Shown: positions 18,724 to 26,287 of the stretch, in pieces
Layout: each line of letters begins with the position of its first letter
How positions within the stretch are numbered: the first letter of the stretch is position 1
NCBI RefSeq assembly: GCF_000712295.1
Contig: NZ_JMKI01000047.1
Location: 62,001 to 126,000, forward strand
Origin: Synergistes jonesii
GTDB lineage: Bacteria; Synergistota; Synergistia; Synergistales; Synergistaceae
Direction: 5' to 3'
DNA length: 64,000 nucleotides
Position numbers and translations under genes: made by a program
Notes under the pieces: generated by a model
The model's database searches: none
Seen by the model: only the letters and a program-made list of their open reading frames with translations
Told to the model about the DNA's origin: nothing

Positions 18724-19179
18724 ATGGAAGGATTCGTTGCTCTGATAATGGAAAACCCTGTGATCTTTTGGCTCATCGTCGCGGTCGCCTCAGGAGTTGT
18801 CGAAGCCTTGACGGCAGGGCTCGTTTCGATATGGTTTTCCGCCGGGGCTCTGATCGCGATGCTGCCGGCGGCGCTCGGCGCATCTTTCAATTTCCAGATC
18901 GCCGTCTTCATCGCAGCGAGCGCCGCGGCTTTGTTCTTTACGCGTCCCTTCCTTAAAAGAGTCCTGCGCGTGAAAAAGACGCCTACGAACGCCGATCAGG
19001 TGATAGGTATGCGGGGTGTCGTCGTCTCGCCCGTAGACAATATAAGGGGCGGAGGGCGCGTGCTCGCGAACGGCCTCGAATGGGAGGCTCGCACGCTGAG
19101 CGGCACAAGGCTCGAAGAAGGGGAGGTCGTCGTAGTGAAGGAACTTCGCGGCGTGACCCTTTTCGTTGAGAAAATATAA
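18724..19179 (+). CDS. NfeD-like membrane protein
   Basis: A 151-residue protein of the short NfeD family: two or three membrane helices in the first 80 residues followed by an OB-fold domain, recognisable in GMRGVVVSPVDNIRGGGRVLANG and WEARTLSG. NfeD proteins work with SPFH/stomatin proteins in membrane microdomains, and the SPFH partner is the next gene. I start at the ATG at 18724 because AAGGAGAG lies eight bases upstream; a longer in-frame ATG at 18655 would add 23 hydrophilic residues before the first helix without a ribosome site. Confidence 0.85.
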   Translation: MEGFVALIMENPVIFWLIVAVASGVVEALTAGLVSIWFSAGALIAMLPAALGASFNFQIAVFIAASAAALFFTRPFLKRVLRVKKTPTNADQVIGMRGVVVSPVDNIRGGGRVLANGLEWEARTLSGTRLEEGEVVVVKELRGVTLFVEKI

Positions 19180-19209
19180 AATACTCTTTCCGCGGAGGTA
19201 GGAAAATTT

Positions 19210-20139
19210 ATGGAAATATTCTCGACAGCAGTTCTGATATTCGTCGCAGCTATACTGATAGCGGCCGTGGCCGCGAACGTGCGCATAGTGCCGCAGGGAA
19301 ACGTCTACGTGATCGAACGTCTCGGCACGTACCTCTGCACATGGGGCGCGGGGCTTCACGTAAAACTTCCGTTTGTGGACAGGATAGCAAACAACGTATC
19401 CGTCAAGGAGCAGGTCGTTGACTTCGTGCCGCAGTCCGTGATAACCAAGGACAACGTCACGATGCAGATAGACACCGTCGTTTTCTTCCAGGTTACGGAT
19501 GCAAAGATGCTCACCTACGGCGTCGAAAGCCCTCTCGCCGCAATAGAGAATCTAACGGCGACTACGTTGAGGAACATCATCGGCTCTATGGAGTTGGACC
19601 ACACATTGACGTCGCGCGATTACATAAACTCGACGATAACCGAGACGCTTGACAAGGCCACCGACAAATGGGGCATCAAGGTCAATCGCGTCGAGGTCAA
19701 GAATATAGTTCCGCCTAAGGAGATAATGGCCGCGATGGAGCGCCAGATGAAGGCCGAACGCGAAAAGCGCGAATCTATACTGTTGGCCGAGGGCGAAAAA
19801 CAGAGCAAGATACTCATAGCGGAAGGAGAAAAAGAATCGGCGATACTACGCGCCGACGCGGTAAAGGAGCAGAAAATCCGCGAAGCCGCCGGCGAGGCCG
19901 AAGCCGTAAGGGTCGTACAGCAGGCCGTCGCGGACGGCATCAGGATGCTGAACGAAGCCGCGCCGACGAAAGAAATAATCGCGTTAAAGAGCCTCGAAGC
20001 ATTCGGCAGAGCCGCCGACGGCAGGGCGACGAAGATAATCATCCCATCCGAAATACAGGGCATAGCCGCTCTGGCCTATTCGTTGAAAGAGCTGATGAGG
20101 GACGACGCGTCGGTGAAAAGGGAGGCGGCTGAAAAATAA
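19210..20139 (+). CDS. SPFH/band-7 domain protein (stomatin/QmcA type)
   Basis: A 309-residue membrane-anchored SPFH protein. One N-terminal hydrophobic segment (about 4-22) is followed by the band-7 domain with VPQGNVYVIERLGTY and VSVKEQVVDFVPQ, then a long charged coiled coil at about 180-235 rich in repeats of EGEK. Such proteins form large membrane-bound cages that organise membrane domains and modulate proteases. It follows nfeD by 30 bp with a CGGAGG ribosome site, and the pair is a conserved operon in many bacteria. Confidence 0.92.
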   Translation: MEIFSTAVLIFVAAILIAAVAANVRIVPQGNVYVIERLGTYLCTWGAGLHVKLPFVDRIANNVSVKEQVVDFVPQSVITKDNVTMQIDTVVFFQVTDAKMLTYGVESPLAAIENLTATTLRNIIGSMELDHTLTSRDYINSTITETLDKATDKWGIKVNRVEVKNIVPPKEIMAAMERQMKAEREKRESILLAEGEKQSKILIAEGEKESAILRADAVKEQKIREAAGEAEAVRVVQQAVADGIRMLNEAAPTKEIIALKSLEAFGRAADGRATKIIIPSEIQGIAALAYSLKELMRDDASVKREAAEK

Positions 20140-20202
20140 TTGAGGGAAGCCGGCGCAGAAAGCGTAACGCTTTTCTGTCCGTTGGGGGTAAGGAGGCAGA
20201 GC

Positions 20203-20856
20203 ATGATCTATTTTATAAACGGAAGCCCGAGGACGAACGGGAACACCGCGGTGCTGCTCGATAAAGCTATGGAAGGCGCTAAAGCGGCCGGTGTTGAAAC
20301 GGAGAGAATCGACCTGTATAAATTAGATTACAAAGGCTGCGCAAGCTGCTTCGCGTGCAAGCTGAAGGGGGGCGGATCCAAGGGGCGCTGCGTCCAGAAG
20401 GACGGGCTGAGCCCGCTGCTCGAAGCGCTTCGCGACGCTGGCGCCGTTGTGATAGGCTCGCCGGTATATTTTTTCAACATAACCGGAGCTACGCAGTCAT
20501 TCCTTGAAAGATTTTTCTATCCTTACGGATTATATACGGAAGAAACGACTTGCTTCCCGCGTAGGATACCGTCCGCCTTCATCTACACGATGAACATGAA
20601 AGAGGATGCGGCGCATGAGGCCGGCGTAATTGCAAACCTGCGCCCGGGTCAGATATTTGCAGCGCGCTTGCTCGGAGAAGAGTCGGAAGCGCTCTTTTCC
20701 TTCGATACGAAGCAGTTCGACGATTACGGTAGATATGAAGCGTCAAAATTTTCTGAAAAAGAGAAGATCGAGCGCCTCAGACTGCAATTTCCTTTGGACT
20801 GTCGCGCCGCGTTCGAGATGGGAAAGAGAATCGCGGAAAGATCCGGCGTAAAATAG
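20203..20856 (+). CDS. Flavodoxin-like NADPH-dependent FMN reductase family protein
   Basis: A 217-residue flavodoxin-fold protein. The N-terminal IYFINGSPRTNGNTAVLLDKA provides the FMN phosphate loop, CASCFACK at about residues 47-54 resembles the cysteine-bearing segment of iron-sulfur flavoproteins, and VIGSPVYFFNITG is the second flavin loop. It could be an iron-sulfur flavoprotein or a quinone/chromate reductase; the cysteine spacing is not enough to decide. The ATG at 20203 has an AAGGAGG ribosome site seven bases upstream. It follows the SPFH gene by 63 bp. Confidence 0.83.
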   Translation: MIYFINGSPRTNGNTAVLLDKAMEGAKAAGVETERIDLYKLDYKGCASCFACKLKGGGSKGRCVQKDGLSPLLEALRDAGAVVIGSPVYFFNITGATQSFLERFFYPYGLYTEETTCFPRRIPSAFIYTMNMKEDAAHEAGVIANLRPGQIFAARLLGEESEALFSFDTKQFDDYGRYEASKFSEKEKIERLRLQFPLDCRAAFEMGKRIAERSGVK

Positions 20857-20974
20857 CGCCCCTCTCGGCTATATCGCTTCCGCGTTATGCCCGCCTTGTC
20901 GCGCCGTGTCTTTGTTCGTATATGCATCCCGGCATCCCGGCTTATAAAAACGCTGCCACAGTGAAACGTCGGTA

Positions 20975-21003
20975 TGGACAACATGCAAAAGTCGTTATAA
21001 AAT
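20975..21003 (+). promoter_or_regulatory. Promoter of the first ompH/skp gene
   Basis: TGGACA (20975-20980), a 17-bp spacer and TAAAAT (20998-21003) lie 57 bp before the start codon. The same TGGACW-17-TAAAAT layout precedes the second ompH gene. Confidence 0.65.
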
Positions 21004-21060
21004 CTTCGAAGTGCGGCCATGACATATGACGCCGTATGTGATAAGTGGGGAGGAATAACT

Positions 21061-21483
21061 ATGAAAAAAACAGCTGTGCTTCTGCTTGCCGCGCTCGCGC
21101 TTTTGGTATTCGGGGCAGCCGCATATGCAGCGGAGGATACGGTAGGCTACGTAGATGACATGGCAGTTCTGCGCCAGTTCTCGAAATTCCAGCAGGCTCA
21201 GAAACAGCTTGAAGAGCTGGATAAGAAAAAATCAAACGCAGCCAAAGCCGAGTTCGACAAAGAGAAGGACGAGGCGAACAAGAGAAATATAATCGAAAAG
21301 CTTCAGCTGGAGATGAGAGAAGAAGAAGCGAAGCTCATGAACCCCGTGCTCAGGGAAGTGAACGACACGGTCGCAAAAGTTGCAAAACAGAAGGGCGTTA
21401 CGATTGTCGTCAATAAAGTCCTCGTATATTACGGCGGCGTCGACCTTACTCAGGACGTCGTAAACGCGCTGAAGACAAAATAA
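21061..21483 (+). CDS. OmpH/Skp-family periplasmic chaperone (paralog 1)
   Basis: A 140-residue exported protein with a signal peptide (about 1-23, ending AYA) and the Skp/OmpH architecture. A short strand VGYVDDMAVLRQF leads into a charged coiled-coil hairpin (about 45-100), and a closing strand ends the protein (GVTIVVNKVLVYYGGVDLT). Skp holds outer-membrane proteins in the periplasm before barrel insertion. The ATG at 21061 has a GGGGAGG ribosome site; an upstream in-frame ATG at 21019 would place extra residues before the signal peptide. It stands alone between its own promoter and terminator. A paralog is at 49942. Confidence 0.88.
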   Translation: MKKTAVLLLAALALLVFGAAAYAAEDTVGYVDDMAVLRQFSKFQQAQKQLEELDKKKSNAAKAEFDKEKDEANKRNIIEKLQLEMREEEAKLMNPVLREVNDTVAKVAKQKGVTIVVNKVLVYYGGVDLTQDVVNALKTK

Positions 21484-21517
21484 GCCGCGCAAACGCGCAA
21501 AAAAAAAAGTGAAAGGT

Positions 21518-21558
21518 ATTCCCCGAGCGAGCCCTTCGAAACGCTTGGGGAATTTTTT
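21518..21558 (+). terminator. Rho-independent terminator after ompH paralog 1
   Basis: A 12-bp stem, ATTCCCCGAGCG (21518-21529) against CGCTTGGGGAAT (21542-21553) with one G-U pair, is followed directly by TTTTT. Confidence 0.92.
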
Positions 21559-21697
21559 ATGCTTGGCTGCGCCGCGGAATTTTAGCAGTGTAATCCGGAG
21601 GCGAAACGTTTAATTTCTATGCGAGCGTTTCCAAGATTTTACAGAAACAGCAAAAACAACCATAACCACCGACGAAACCGGGGGGGCTGATTCAGAC

Positions 21698-21734
21698 AAA
21701 AAAGCGGAAATCCAACCTATCACTGGATTCCCGC
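21698..21734 (-). terminator. Rho-independent terminator of the tRNA transcript
   Basis: Read on the minus strand, an 11-bp stem with one mismatch (arms at 21724-21734 and 21704-21714) is followed by six T residues. It lies 39 bp downstream of tRNA-Thr and ends that leftward transcript. Confidence 0.88.
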
Positions 21735-21772
21735 CAACTTTTGGATTTATAAAAATCCTAAAGATTATCAAA

Positions 21773-21848
21773 TGGAGCCAGCGTCCAGATTCGAACTGGA
21801 GACCTGCGCATTACGAGTGCGCTGCTCTACCTGCTGAGCCACGCTGGC
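21773..21848 (-). tRNA. tRNA-Thr (anticodon CGT)
   Basis: The minus strand folds as a full cloverleaf. The acceptor stem is GCCAGCG/CGCTGGC, the D arm GCTC...AGC, and the anticodon loop CTCGTAA gives anticodon CGT, which reads ACG. The T loop is TTCGAAT. Discriminator T and CCA are encoded. It is 76 nt long and lies six bases downstream of tRNA-Gly, so both come from one precursor. Confidence 0.96.
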
Positions 21849-21854
21849 CTCTTT

Positions 21855-21930
21855 TGGAGCGGACAACGGGATTCGAACCCGCGACCCTTAGCTTGGGAAG
21901 CTAATGCTCTACCAGCTGAGCTATATCCGC
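21855..21930 (-). tRNA. tRNA-Gly (anticodon CCC)
   Basis: A 76-nt cloverleaf on the minus strand. The acceptor is GCGGATA/TGTCCGC with G-U pairing. The anticodon stem TTAGC/GCTAA holds loop TTCCCAA, giving anticodon CCC for GGG. The T loop is TTCGAAT and CCA is encoded. It is first in a two-tRNA unit with tRNA-Thr. Confidence 0.96.
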
Positions 21931-21946
21931 ATAACCAACAGCGGAT

Positions 21947-21975
21947 ATATTACCATACTTTTTTAAAATCTTCCA
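21947..21975 (-). promoter_or_regulatory. Promoter of the tRNA-Gly/tRNA-Thr unit
   Basis: On the minus strand TGGAAG (21975-21970), a 17-bp spacer and TAATAT (21952-21947) lie just upstream of tRNA-Gly. The -10 box ends 16 bases before the mature tRNA 5' end. Confidence 0.6.
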
Positions 21976-22206
21976 GTCTTATTTTATTCGAAGTTGGCAA
22001 TTTGGCGTTTGCAATCATTCTGCATTATTGATGGCGCTGAACAAGCCATCTATAGCGATTTTGAGGCAGTTGGACGTGCAGGCGCTGCGTCGTCTACCCA
22101 GTTCATGATTTGACGCGAATGTTAAAGCGCCGCGGCGGCCTGCCGAGACGGCATAAAAAATCGCCCTCGCGCACTATTACGACAGGAGCGACAATGTTGT
22201 CAAAAA

Positions 22207-22299
22207 TGGCGGAGAAGGTGGGATTTGAACCCACGTAACGGCTCATCACCGCTAAGACGATTTCGAGTCGCCCGCCTTCGACCACTCGGCCACCTCTCC
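22207..22299 (-). tRNA. tRNA-Ser (anticodon CGA)
   Basis: A 93-nt class II tRNA on the minus strand. It has acceptor GGAGAGG/CTTCTCC, discriminator G and an encoded CCA. The anticodon stem GGCGA/TCGTC holds loop CTCGAAA, giving anticodon CGA for UCG. The long variable arm and a T arm with loop TTCAAAT are typical of serine tRNAs. Confidence 0.96.
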
Positions 22300-22467
22300 G
22301 CGCAAGGGCAACTCAGATATTATACACGATTTGCCGAACTTTTCAATCCAAAATACACGGCCTGGCCTGGGCAATCGTTTACGAAAAAGATTGCGTGCAA
22401 ATCGCCTTGTAAGGCGGTAGAATAAAAACAAAACCGAGAACGCCGACAGGAAGCAACAGTATGAAAC

Positions 22468-22611
22468 ATGCCAGACATAGCCTTACGCGATGATGACTGC
22501 CGTGCGAGAGCGAAGAACGCAGCCGAAGTGATGAATATTCTGCGGGAAACAGGCCTTACAGATACCAAAGACCTGCGGCACATGCAAATGTGGTATGAGG
22601 AGCAAGCGTAA
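22468..22611 (+). CDS. Possible small protein of 47 residues
   Basis: A short frame in the tRNA-flanking gap. The product is hydrophilic and helix-rich, with DDDCRARAKNAAEVMNILR followed by a KDLRHMQMWYEEQ tail. An AGGAAG sequence lies about 12 bases upstream of the ATG. I do not recognise it. It overlaps a second short frame by 17 bases in a coupled manner, and a terminator follows both. It could be the relic of a mobile-element gene or a real small protein. Confidence 0.35.
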   Translation: MPDIALRDDDCRARAKNAAEVMNILRETGLTDTKDLRHMQMWYEEQA

Positions 22612-22684
22612 GCTCTGCGGACTTGACATTCCTACGGCTCTGCAGGCCTTGGGACTGGCACTTACCGGCGCACTTATTTCGTAA
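22595..22684 (+). CDS. Possible 29-residue hydrophobic peptide
   Basis: This frame begins inside the end of the 47-residue frame. It encodes a basic start (MRSKRKLCG) followed by one hydrophobic helix, IPTALQALGLALTGALIS, then stop. The layout suits a tiny membrane peptide, but nothing proves translation. A TATGAGG context gives only weak ribosome-site support. A terminator lies 15 bp downstream. Confidence 0.3.
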   Translation: MRSKRKLCGLDIPTALQALGLALTGALIS

Positions 22685-22698
22685 GCGGATTGCCCTGT

Positions 22699-22733
22699 AA
22701 AAGCCTTCCGTCGTTTTGCATCGGGGCTTTTTT
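22699..22733 (+). terminator. Rho-independent terminator after the small frames
   Basis: AAAAGCC (22699-22705) pairs with GGCTTTT (22725-22731), and the U-rich tail continues to 22733. It separates the small frames from the NTF2-like gene. Confidence 0.7.
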
Positions 22734-22780
22734 GTGGATATAATAGGAATGGACGAACTTGAATTTTGTGGGAGAAAACT

Positions 22781-23149
22781 ATGGACATAAAAGGCTTTTG
22801 GAAAGATGTTCTTTCGCAGAATAGAGCTGAAATGCCAAAATATTTTCGTGATGATGCCGTTATTCGTTGGCATTGTTCTAATGAGCAATTTGAAGTTGCG
22901 GAATATATTCGGGCAAACTGCGATTATCCAGGTAAATGGGATGGGGAAATTGAACGTATTGAGGAAATTGGTAATTCTATAATTTCAGTTGTTCACGTTT
23001 TTTCAGCGGATAGAGCTACTTCATTTCATGTGGTGAGCTTTATAAAATTCAATGAAGATTTGATTGTGGAAATGGACGAATATTGGTCTGATGATGGAAA
23101 AGTGCCTGAATGGCGACGAGAAATGGGGATAGGAAAGCCGATTCGTTAA
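22781..23149 (+). CDS. NTF2-like/SnoaL-like small protein
   Basis: A 122-residue cytosolic protein with the NTF2-like cone fold pattern: an N-terminal helix IKGFWKDVLSQNRAEMPKYF, the strand DDAVIRWHCSNEQF, and C-terminal strands ending in DEYWSDDGKVPEWR. Close relatives are common in gut Firmicutes and of unknown function. The ATG at 22781 has GGGAG six bases upstream; an in-frame TTG at 22766 would put that site inside the gene. The gene is markedly A+T-rich compared with its neighbours, which suggests recent transfer. Confidence 0.75.
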   Translation: MDIKGFWKDVLSQNRAEMPKYFRDDAVIRWHCSNEQFEVAEYIRANCDYPGKWDGEIERIEEIGNSIISVVHVFSADRATSFHVVSFIKFNEDLIVEMDEYWSDDGKVPEWRREMGIGKPIR

Positions 23150-23297
23150 AGGGAGGGGTTTCGGAAGATTCTCAAAGATGCCAATAGATATGCCCAAAAA
23201 GCTTAGCAATTCACCGCTCAACTCTGTGGAGAGGAGCTACAGCTTGCCGTTACTACTCAGAGGATGAAATTTTATTATTGTCGAAGGAGGAGCACAC

Positions 23298-23942
23298 ATG
23301 GCAGAATTTGATTGTGTTAAAATGCGCAATCAGCTCAGAGCCGAGAAGGTTATAAAAGAGCTGAAGGGCAGAAATATGACCGGCTATTACGCCGACAGCA
23401 GAGAAGAGGCTCTCCGCATGGCGCTCGAAATTATCCCGAAGGGGGCTTCCGTCAGCTGGGGCGGGACGATTTCGATCGAACAGATCGGGCTGAAGGACGC
23501 GCTAAGGAAGGGCGGATATAAATTATACGCAGTCGACGATATTAAAGACCCGGAGGAGAGGCGGCGCGCTGAAACGCTGGCCTTTAACGCCGATTATTTC
23601 CTCACAAGCTGCAACGCGGTCAGCGAGGATGGCATACTTGTAAACATAGACGGCAGATCGAACCGCGTGTCGAGTATCGCCTACGGCCCGAAGCACGTAC
23701 TGATGATCGTCGGAATGAATAAGATAGCGCGCGACCTGGACGCAGCGCTGTCCCGAGCAAAAAACGAGGCGGCCCCGCTCAACGCCGTGCGCCTTTCCGC
23801 AGACACGCCGTGCGCGAAGACCGGCGTATGCTTCGACTGCAAAGCTCCGGGTACGATATGCTGTCAGTATCTTGTAACGCGCTATTCGCGCCAGACTGGA
23901 AGGATGATTCTGATTCTGGTGAACGACTATTTGGGGTTATAA
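23298..23942 (+). CDS. LUD-domain protein (LutC/YkgG-like)
   Basis: A 214-residue LUD-domain protein. The domain is seen in the N-terminal helices, SVSWGGTISIEQIGL at about 50-64, ADYFLTSCNAVSEDGILVNIDG at about 97-118 and the GMNKIARDLDAAL segment. It ends with a cysteine cluster (CAKTGVCFDCKAPGTICC), which could bind a metal or iron-sulfur cluster. Some LUD proteins belong to lactate oxidation (LutC), but no LutA or LutB is nearby, so that role is not supported here. The ribosome site GAAGGAGG precedes the ATG. Confidence 0.85.
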   Translation: MAEFDCVKMRNQLRAEKVIKELKGRNMTGYYADSREEALRMALEIIPKGASVSWGGTISIEQIGLKDALRKGGYKLYAVDDIKDPEERRRAETLAFNADYFLTSCNAVSEDGILVNIDGRSNRVSSIAYGPKHVLMIVGMNKIARDLDAALSRAKNEAAPLNAVRLSADTPCAKTGVCFDCKAPGTICCQYLVTRYSRQTGRMILILVNDYLGL

Positions 23943-24054
23943 GCCACGCCGTTCGACAAAAAATTTCGCACGGAAATAATTATTGTCGTGGACAATGCGT
24001 CGTCATCGTCCGCGCTGATTTTATCGGAGACGCCCGGTGTTGCGGCCGCGCGCT

Positions 24055-24738
24055 TCAGCTCTCGCAGAAGCGCGGCTTCACTCTTCTGCCCTCGATTTCC
24101 AGTATCCCCTCTTCTGCCATCTTCGTAAATTCTCTGGAGAGCGCGCTGCGGTTCACGCAGAGAAATTCTGCGAGCGCGGTCTTCGTGAATGGGAGCGTGA
24201 CATATCCGTCGGAGCGTTTGGGCAGCGATGATAGATACATGAGTATGCGGTCTCTTACGCCCTTTTGAGCGAGAATGTGTAGCCTGCTGTTAAGAAAAAC
24301 ATTTTTCCCCGCAAGCAGCCGGGCGAGGTTGACGGTGAGCGTATGTCCGTATTCGAAGCCGTCGCTTGCGCGGCTCAGCGGAGATAGATCCAACAGCAGC
24401 ATGAGGCTTTCTTCGACCGCCGTTAATTGGACGGGGCTGTTCGCGTTCCTAAGGAACGCGAGGGCCTCTCCCATTAGGCTTCCGGGAAGAAAGCGGTTTA
24501 TGTTTATCTGATTGTAAGCCCGATTAAAAAAAGAAAGTTCGACCTCGCCGCGCAGCAGATAATAGGCGTAGGGGAAATCGTCGCCGAGCACCCGAATGAT
24601 CTCGCCTTTCCCGTAGGGCCGGAGTTTTGCCTGCAAAGAGCGCAGCGTTTCCGGATAAAGCTCTTCCGGTATGCCAGTGAATAGGCGGCATTTTCTAATT
24701 ACTCCAATATACTGGCCCAACGCTTCCTGTATATCCAT
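24055..24738 (-). CDS. Crp/Fnr family transcriptional regulator
   Basis: A 227-residue regulator with an N-terminal cyclic-nucleotide-binding-type beta-roll (about 15-120), a dimerisation helix and a C-terminal winged helix (about 165-215; recognition region FLCVNRSALSREFTKM). The N-terminal half has a single cysteine, so an FNR-type iron-sulfur cluster is unlikely; heme or another ligand, as in HcpR or Dnr proteins, is possible. It is divergent from the flavodiiron protein gene. An 18-bp inverted repeat in the shared gap lies exactly where a class II activator would bind, so it probably activates that gene. Confidence 0.9.
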   Translation of the reverse strand: MDIQEALGQYIGVIRKCRLFTGIPEELYPETLRSLQAKLRPYGKGEIIRVLGDDFPYAYYLLRGEVELSFFNRAYNQININRFLPGSLMGEALAFLRNANSPVQLTAVEESLMLLLDLSPLSRASDGFEYGHTLTVNLARLLAGKNVFLNSRLHILAQKGVRDRILMYLSSLPKRSDGYVTLPFTKTALAEFLCVNRSALSREFTKMAEEGILEIEGRRVKPRFCES

Positions 24739-24813
24739 TGTTACGCTCCTACGAAACGATAAAACTTAACGCACAGCCCCGATATTGCATCCACGCCCTC
24801 AATTTTATCATGA

Positions 24814-24857
24814 CTGTTGTCAAAGTAACAGAATTATTATGCGCGAAGCGTTAAAAT
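24814..24857 (+). promoter_or_regulatory. Crp/Fnr-type operator and class II promoter of the flavodiiron gene
   Basis: The inverted repeat CTGTTGTCAAAGTAACAG (24814-24831) is followed by a -10 box TAAAAT (24852-24857) with no -35 box. From the repeat centre to the first -10 base is 29.5 bp, the spacing of class II Crp/Fnr promoters (site centred at -41.5). Confidence 0.7.
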
Positions 24858-24923
24858 AATGCTTACGGAGGCGCAACGTAAAATTTATAATGTCGATAAA
24901 CGACGGAAAGAGAAGGTGAATAA

Positions 24924-26114
24924 ATGAAAAGGCTTGTAAAGGGCAATGTGAGCTGGGTGGGCTATATCGACTGGGAACTGGAGAGCTTCCACGGGGACGA
25001 TTATTCCATTATGAACGGCTCCAGCCAGAACGCGTATTTGATAGAGGAAGAAAAGACGGTCTTGATCGATACGGTATGGAAGCCGCACCGTTTTGATTTT
25101 GTCGAGAGCCTTAAAAAAGCAGTCGAACTGAAGAAGATCGATTTTGTCGTGGCCAATCACGGGGAATGCGATCATTCGGGCGCGCTGACGGCTCTAATGG
25201 ACGAAATTCCCTCTGTGCCGATTTACTGTACGGCTAACGCTGTAAAGAGCATCGAAGGGCAGTATGGGAAACGCGGCTGGAACTTTCACATTGTAAAGAC
25301 GGGGGATTCGCTTGACATCGGGAACGGTAAAAAGCTTATTTTCGTCGAGATGCGGATGCTGCATTGGCCGGATTCCATGGCGACGTTTATGACCGGCGAC
25401 AACATACTCTTCTCCAACGACGCCTTCGGCCAGCATTACGCAGTGGGGGAACTCTTCAACGATAAGGCGGATCAGTGTCTGCTGAATAAAGAAGCGATGA
25501 AGTATTTTGCCAATATATTGAATCCCTTTGCTCCGATTCTCGTGAAAAAACTGGATGAGATCGGCAAGCTGAAACTTCCGATCGAGATGATCGCGCCCTC
25601 TCACGGCGCTATCTGGAGGAAGGACCCTTTGCAGATCGTCGACAAGTACGCCGCATGGGCGAACGCTTATCAGGAAGAGCAGGTGACCGTAGTCTACGAT
25701 ACGATGTGGGAGGGAACGGCAAAGATCGCGCATAAAATTGCCGAAGGAATAAACATGCAGAGCCCGGAGACTGTCGTTAAGCTGTTCAACGTCGCGAAGT
25801 CCGATAAAAATGAAGTAATGACTGAGGTATTCAAATCGAAAGCGATTGCGGTCGGCTCCCCTACGGTATCGAGCAGTATCCTATCGGGCATCGCCGGGTG
25901 GCTGGAGTTTCTGAGGCAGCTGAAGTTCAAGAATAAAAAGGCGGCCGCCTTCGGCTGCTACGGCTGGAGCGGAGAATCCGTCAAGGTGCTGCAAGAGCGC
26001 CTGCGCGACGCCGGCTTCGAGGTGATCGAAGAAAACGTGCGTTCTCTCTGGAATCCGGAAGAAAGCGATTTTGCCAAGATTCCGGAACTGGCTGCGAAAC
26101 TCCTCGCGAAATAA
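24924..26114 (+). CDS. Flavodiiron protein (A-type flavoprotein, FprA/ROO family)
   Basis: A 396-residue flavodiiron protein that reduces oxygen to water or nitric oxide to nitrous oxide in anaerobes. The N-terminal metallo-beta-lactamase-like domain (about 1-245) has the di-iron motif HGECDH (His79, Glu81, Asp83, His84) and further ligands in MLHWPDSM, TGDNILFSNDAFGQH and SHGAIW. The C-terminal flavodoxin domain starts at VVYDTMWEGTAKIA (about 255), and GSPTVSSSIL binds FMN. No rubredoxin domain is attached. The ribosome site is AGAAGG. Oxygen versus NO preference cannot be decided by sequence alone, but the divergent Crp/Fnr regulator suggests stress-induced expression. Confidence 0.95.
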   Translation: MKRLVKGNVSWVGYIDWELESFHGDDYSIMNGSSQNAYLIEEEKTVLIDTVWKPHRFDFVESLKKAVELKKIDFVVANHGECDHSGALTALMDEIPSVPIYCTANAVKSIEGQYGKRGWNFHIVKTGDSLDIGNGKKLIFVEMRMLHWPDSMATFMTGDNILFSNDAFGQHYAVGELFNDKADQCLLNKEAMKYFANILNPFAPILVKKLDEIGKLKLPIEMIAPSHGAIWRKDPLQIVDKYAAWANAYQEEQVTVVYDTMWEGTAKIAHKIAEGINMQSPETVVKLFNVAKSDKNEVMTEVFKSKAIAVGSPTVSSSILSGIAGWLEFLRQLKFKNKKAAAFGCYGWSGESVKVLQERLRDAGFEVIEENVRSLWNPEESDFAKIPELAAKLLAK

Positions 26115-26164
26115 AGAAGGAGAGATCTCACGATAATATAGTTCGCAGAGCCGAAGCGCATCAA

Positions 26165-26192
26165 GAGGGGCCGGCCGCCGGTCGGTCCCCTC
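26165..26192. other. Strong hairpin after the flavodiiron gene
   Basis: A 12-bp stem with one bulged T (GAGGGG-CCGGCC against GGTCGG-T-CCCCTC, three-base loop) lies 50 bp after the stop. There is no T run, so it is not a typical intrinsic terminator; it may protect the message 3' end or aid Rho-dependent stopping. Confidence 0.55.
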
Positions 26193-26287
26193 ATAGGAGC
26201 TCCTCTGTACAGATGTGTTGTATGTCGCAAAAGCTGCAAATTATGGAGATAAAAACGCTGTCGTCATGAGGGTAAAGGGGGAAGCGG

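Noticed and set aside
22207-23149. An integrated element at tRNA-Ser carrying the A+T-rich NTF2-like gene
   Set aside because: The A+T-rich gene lies on the 5' side of the tRNA, not the 3' side where integration normally occurs. No integrase or duplicated tRNA end was found.
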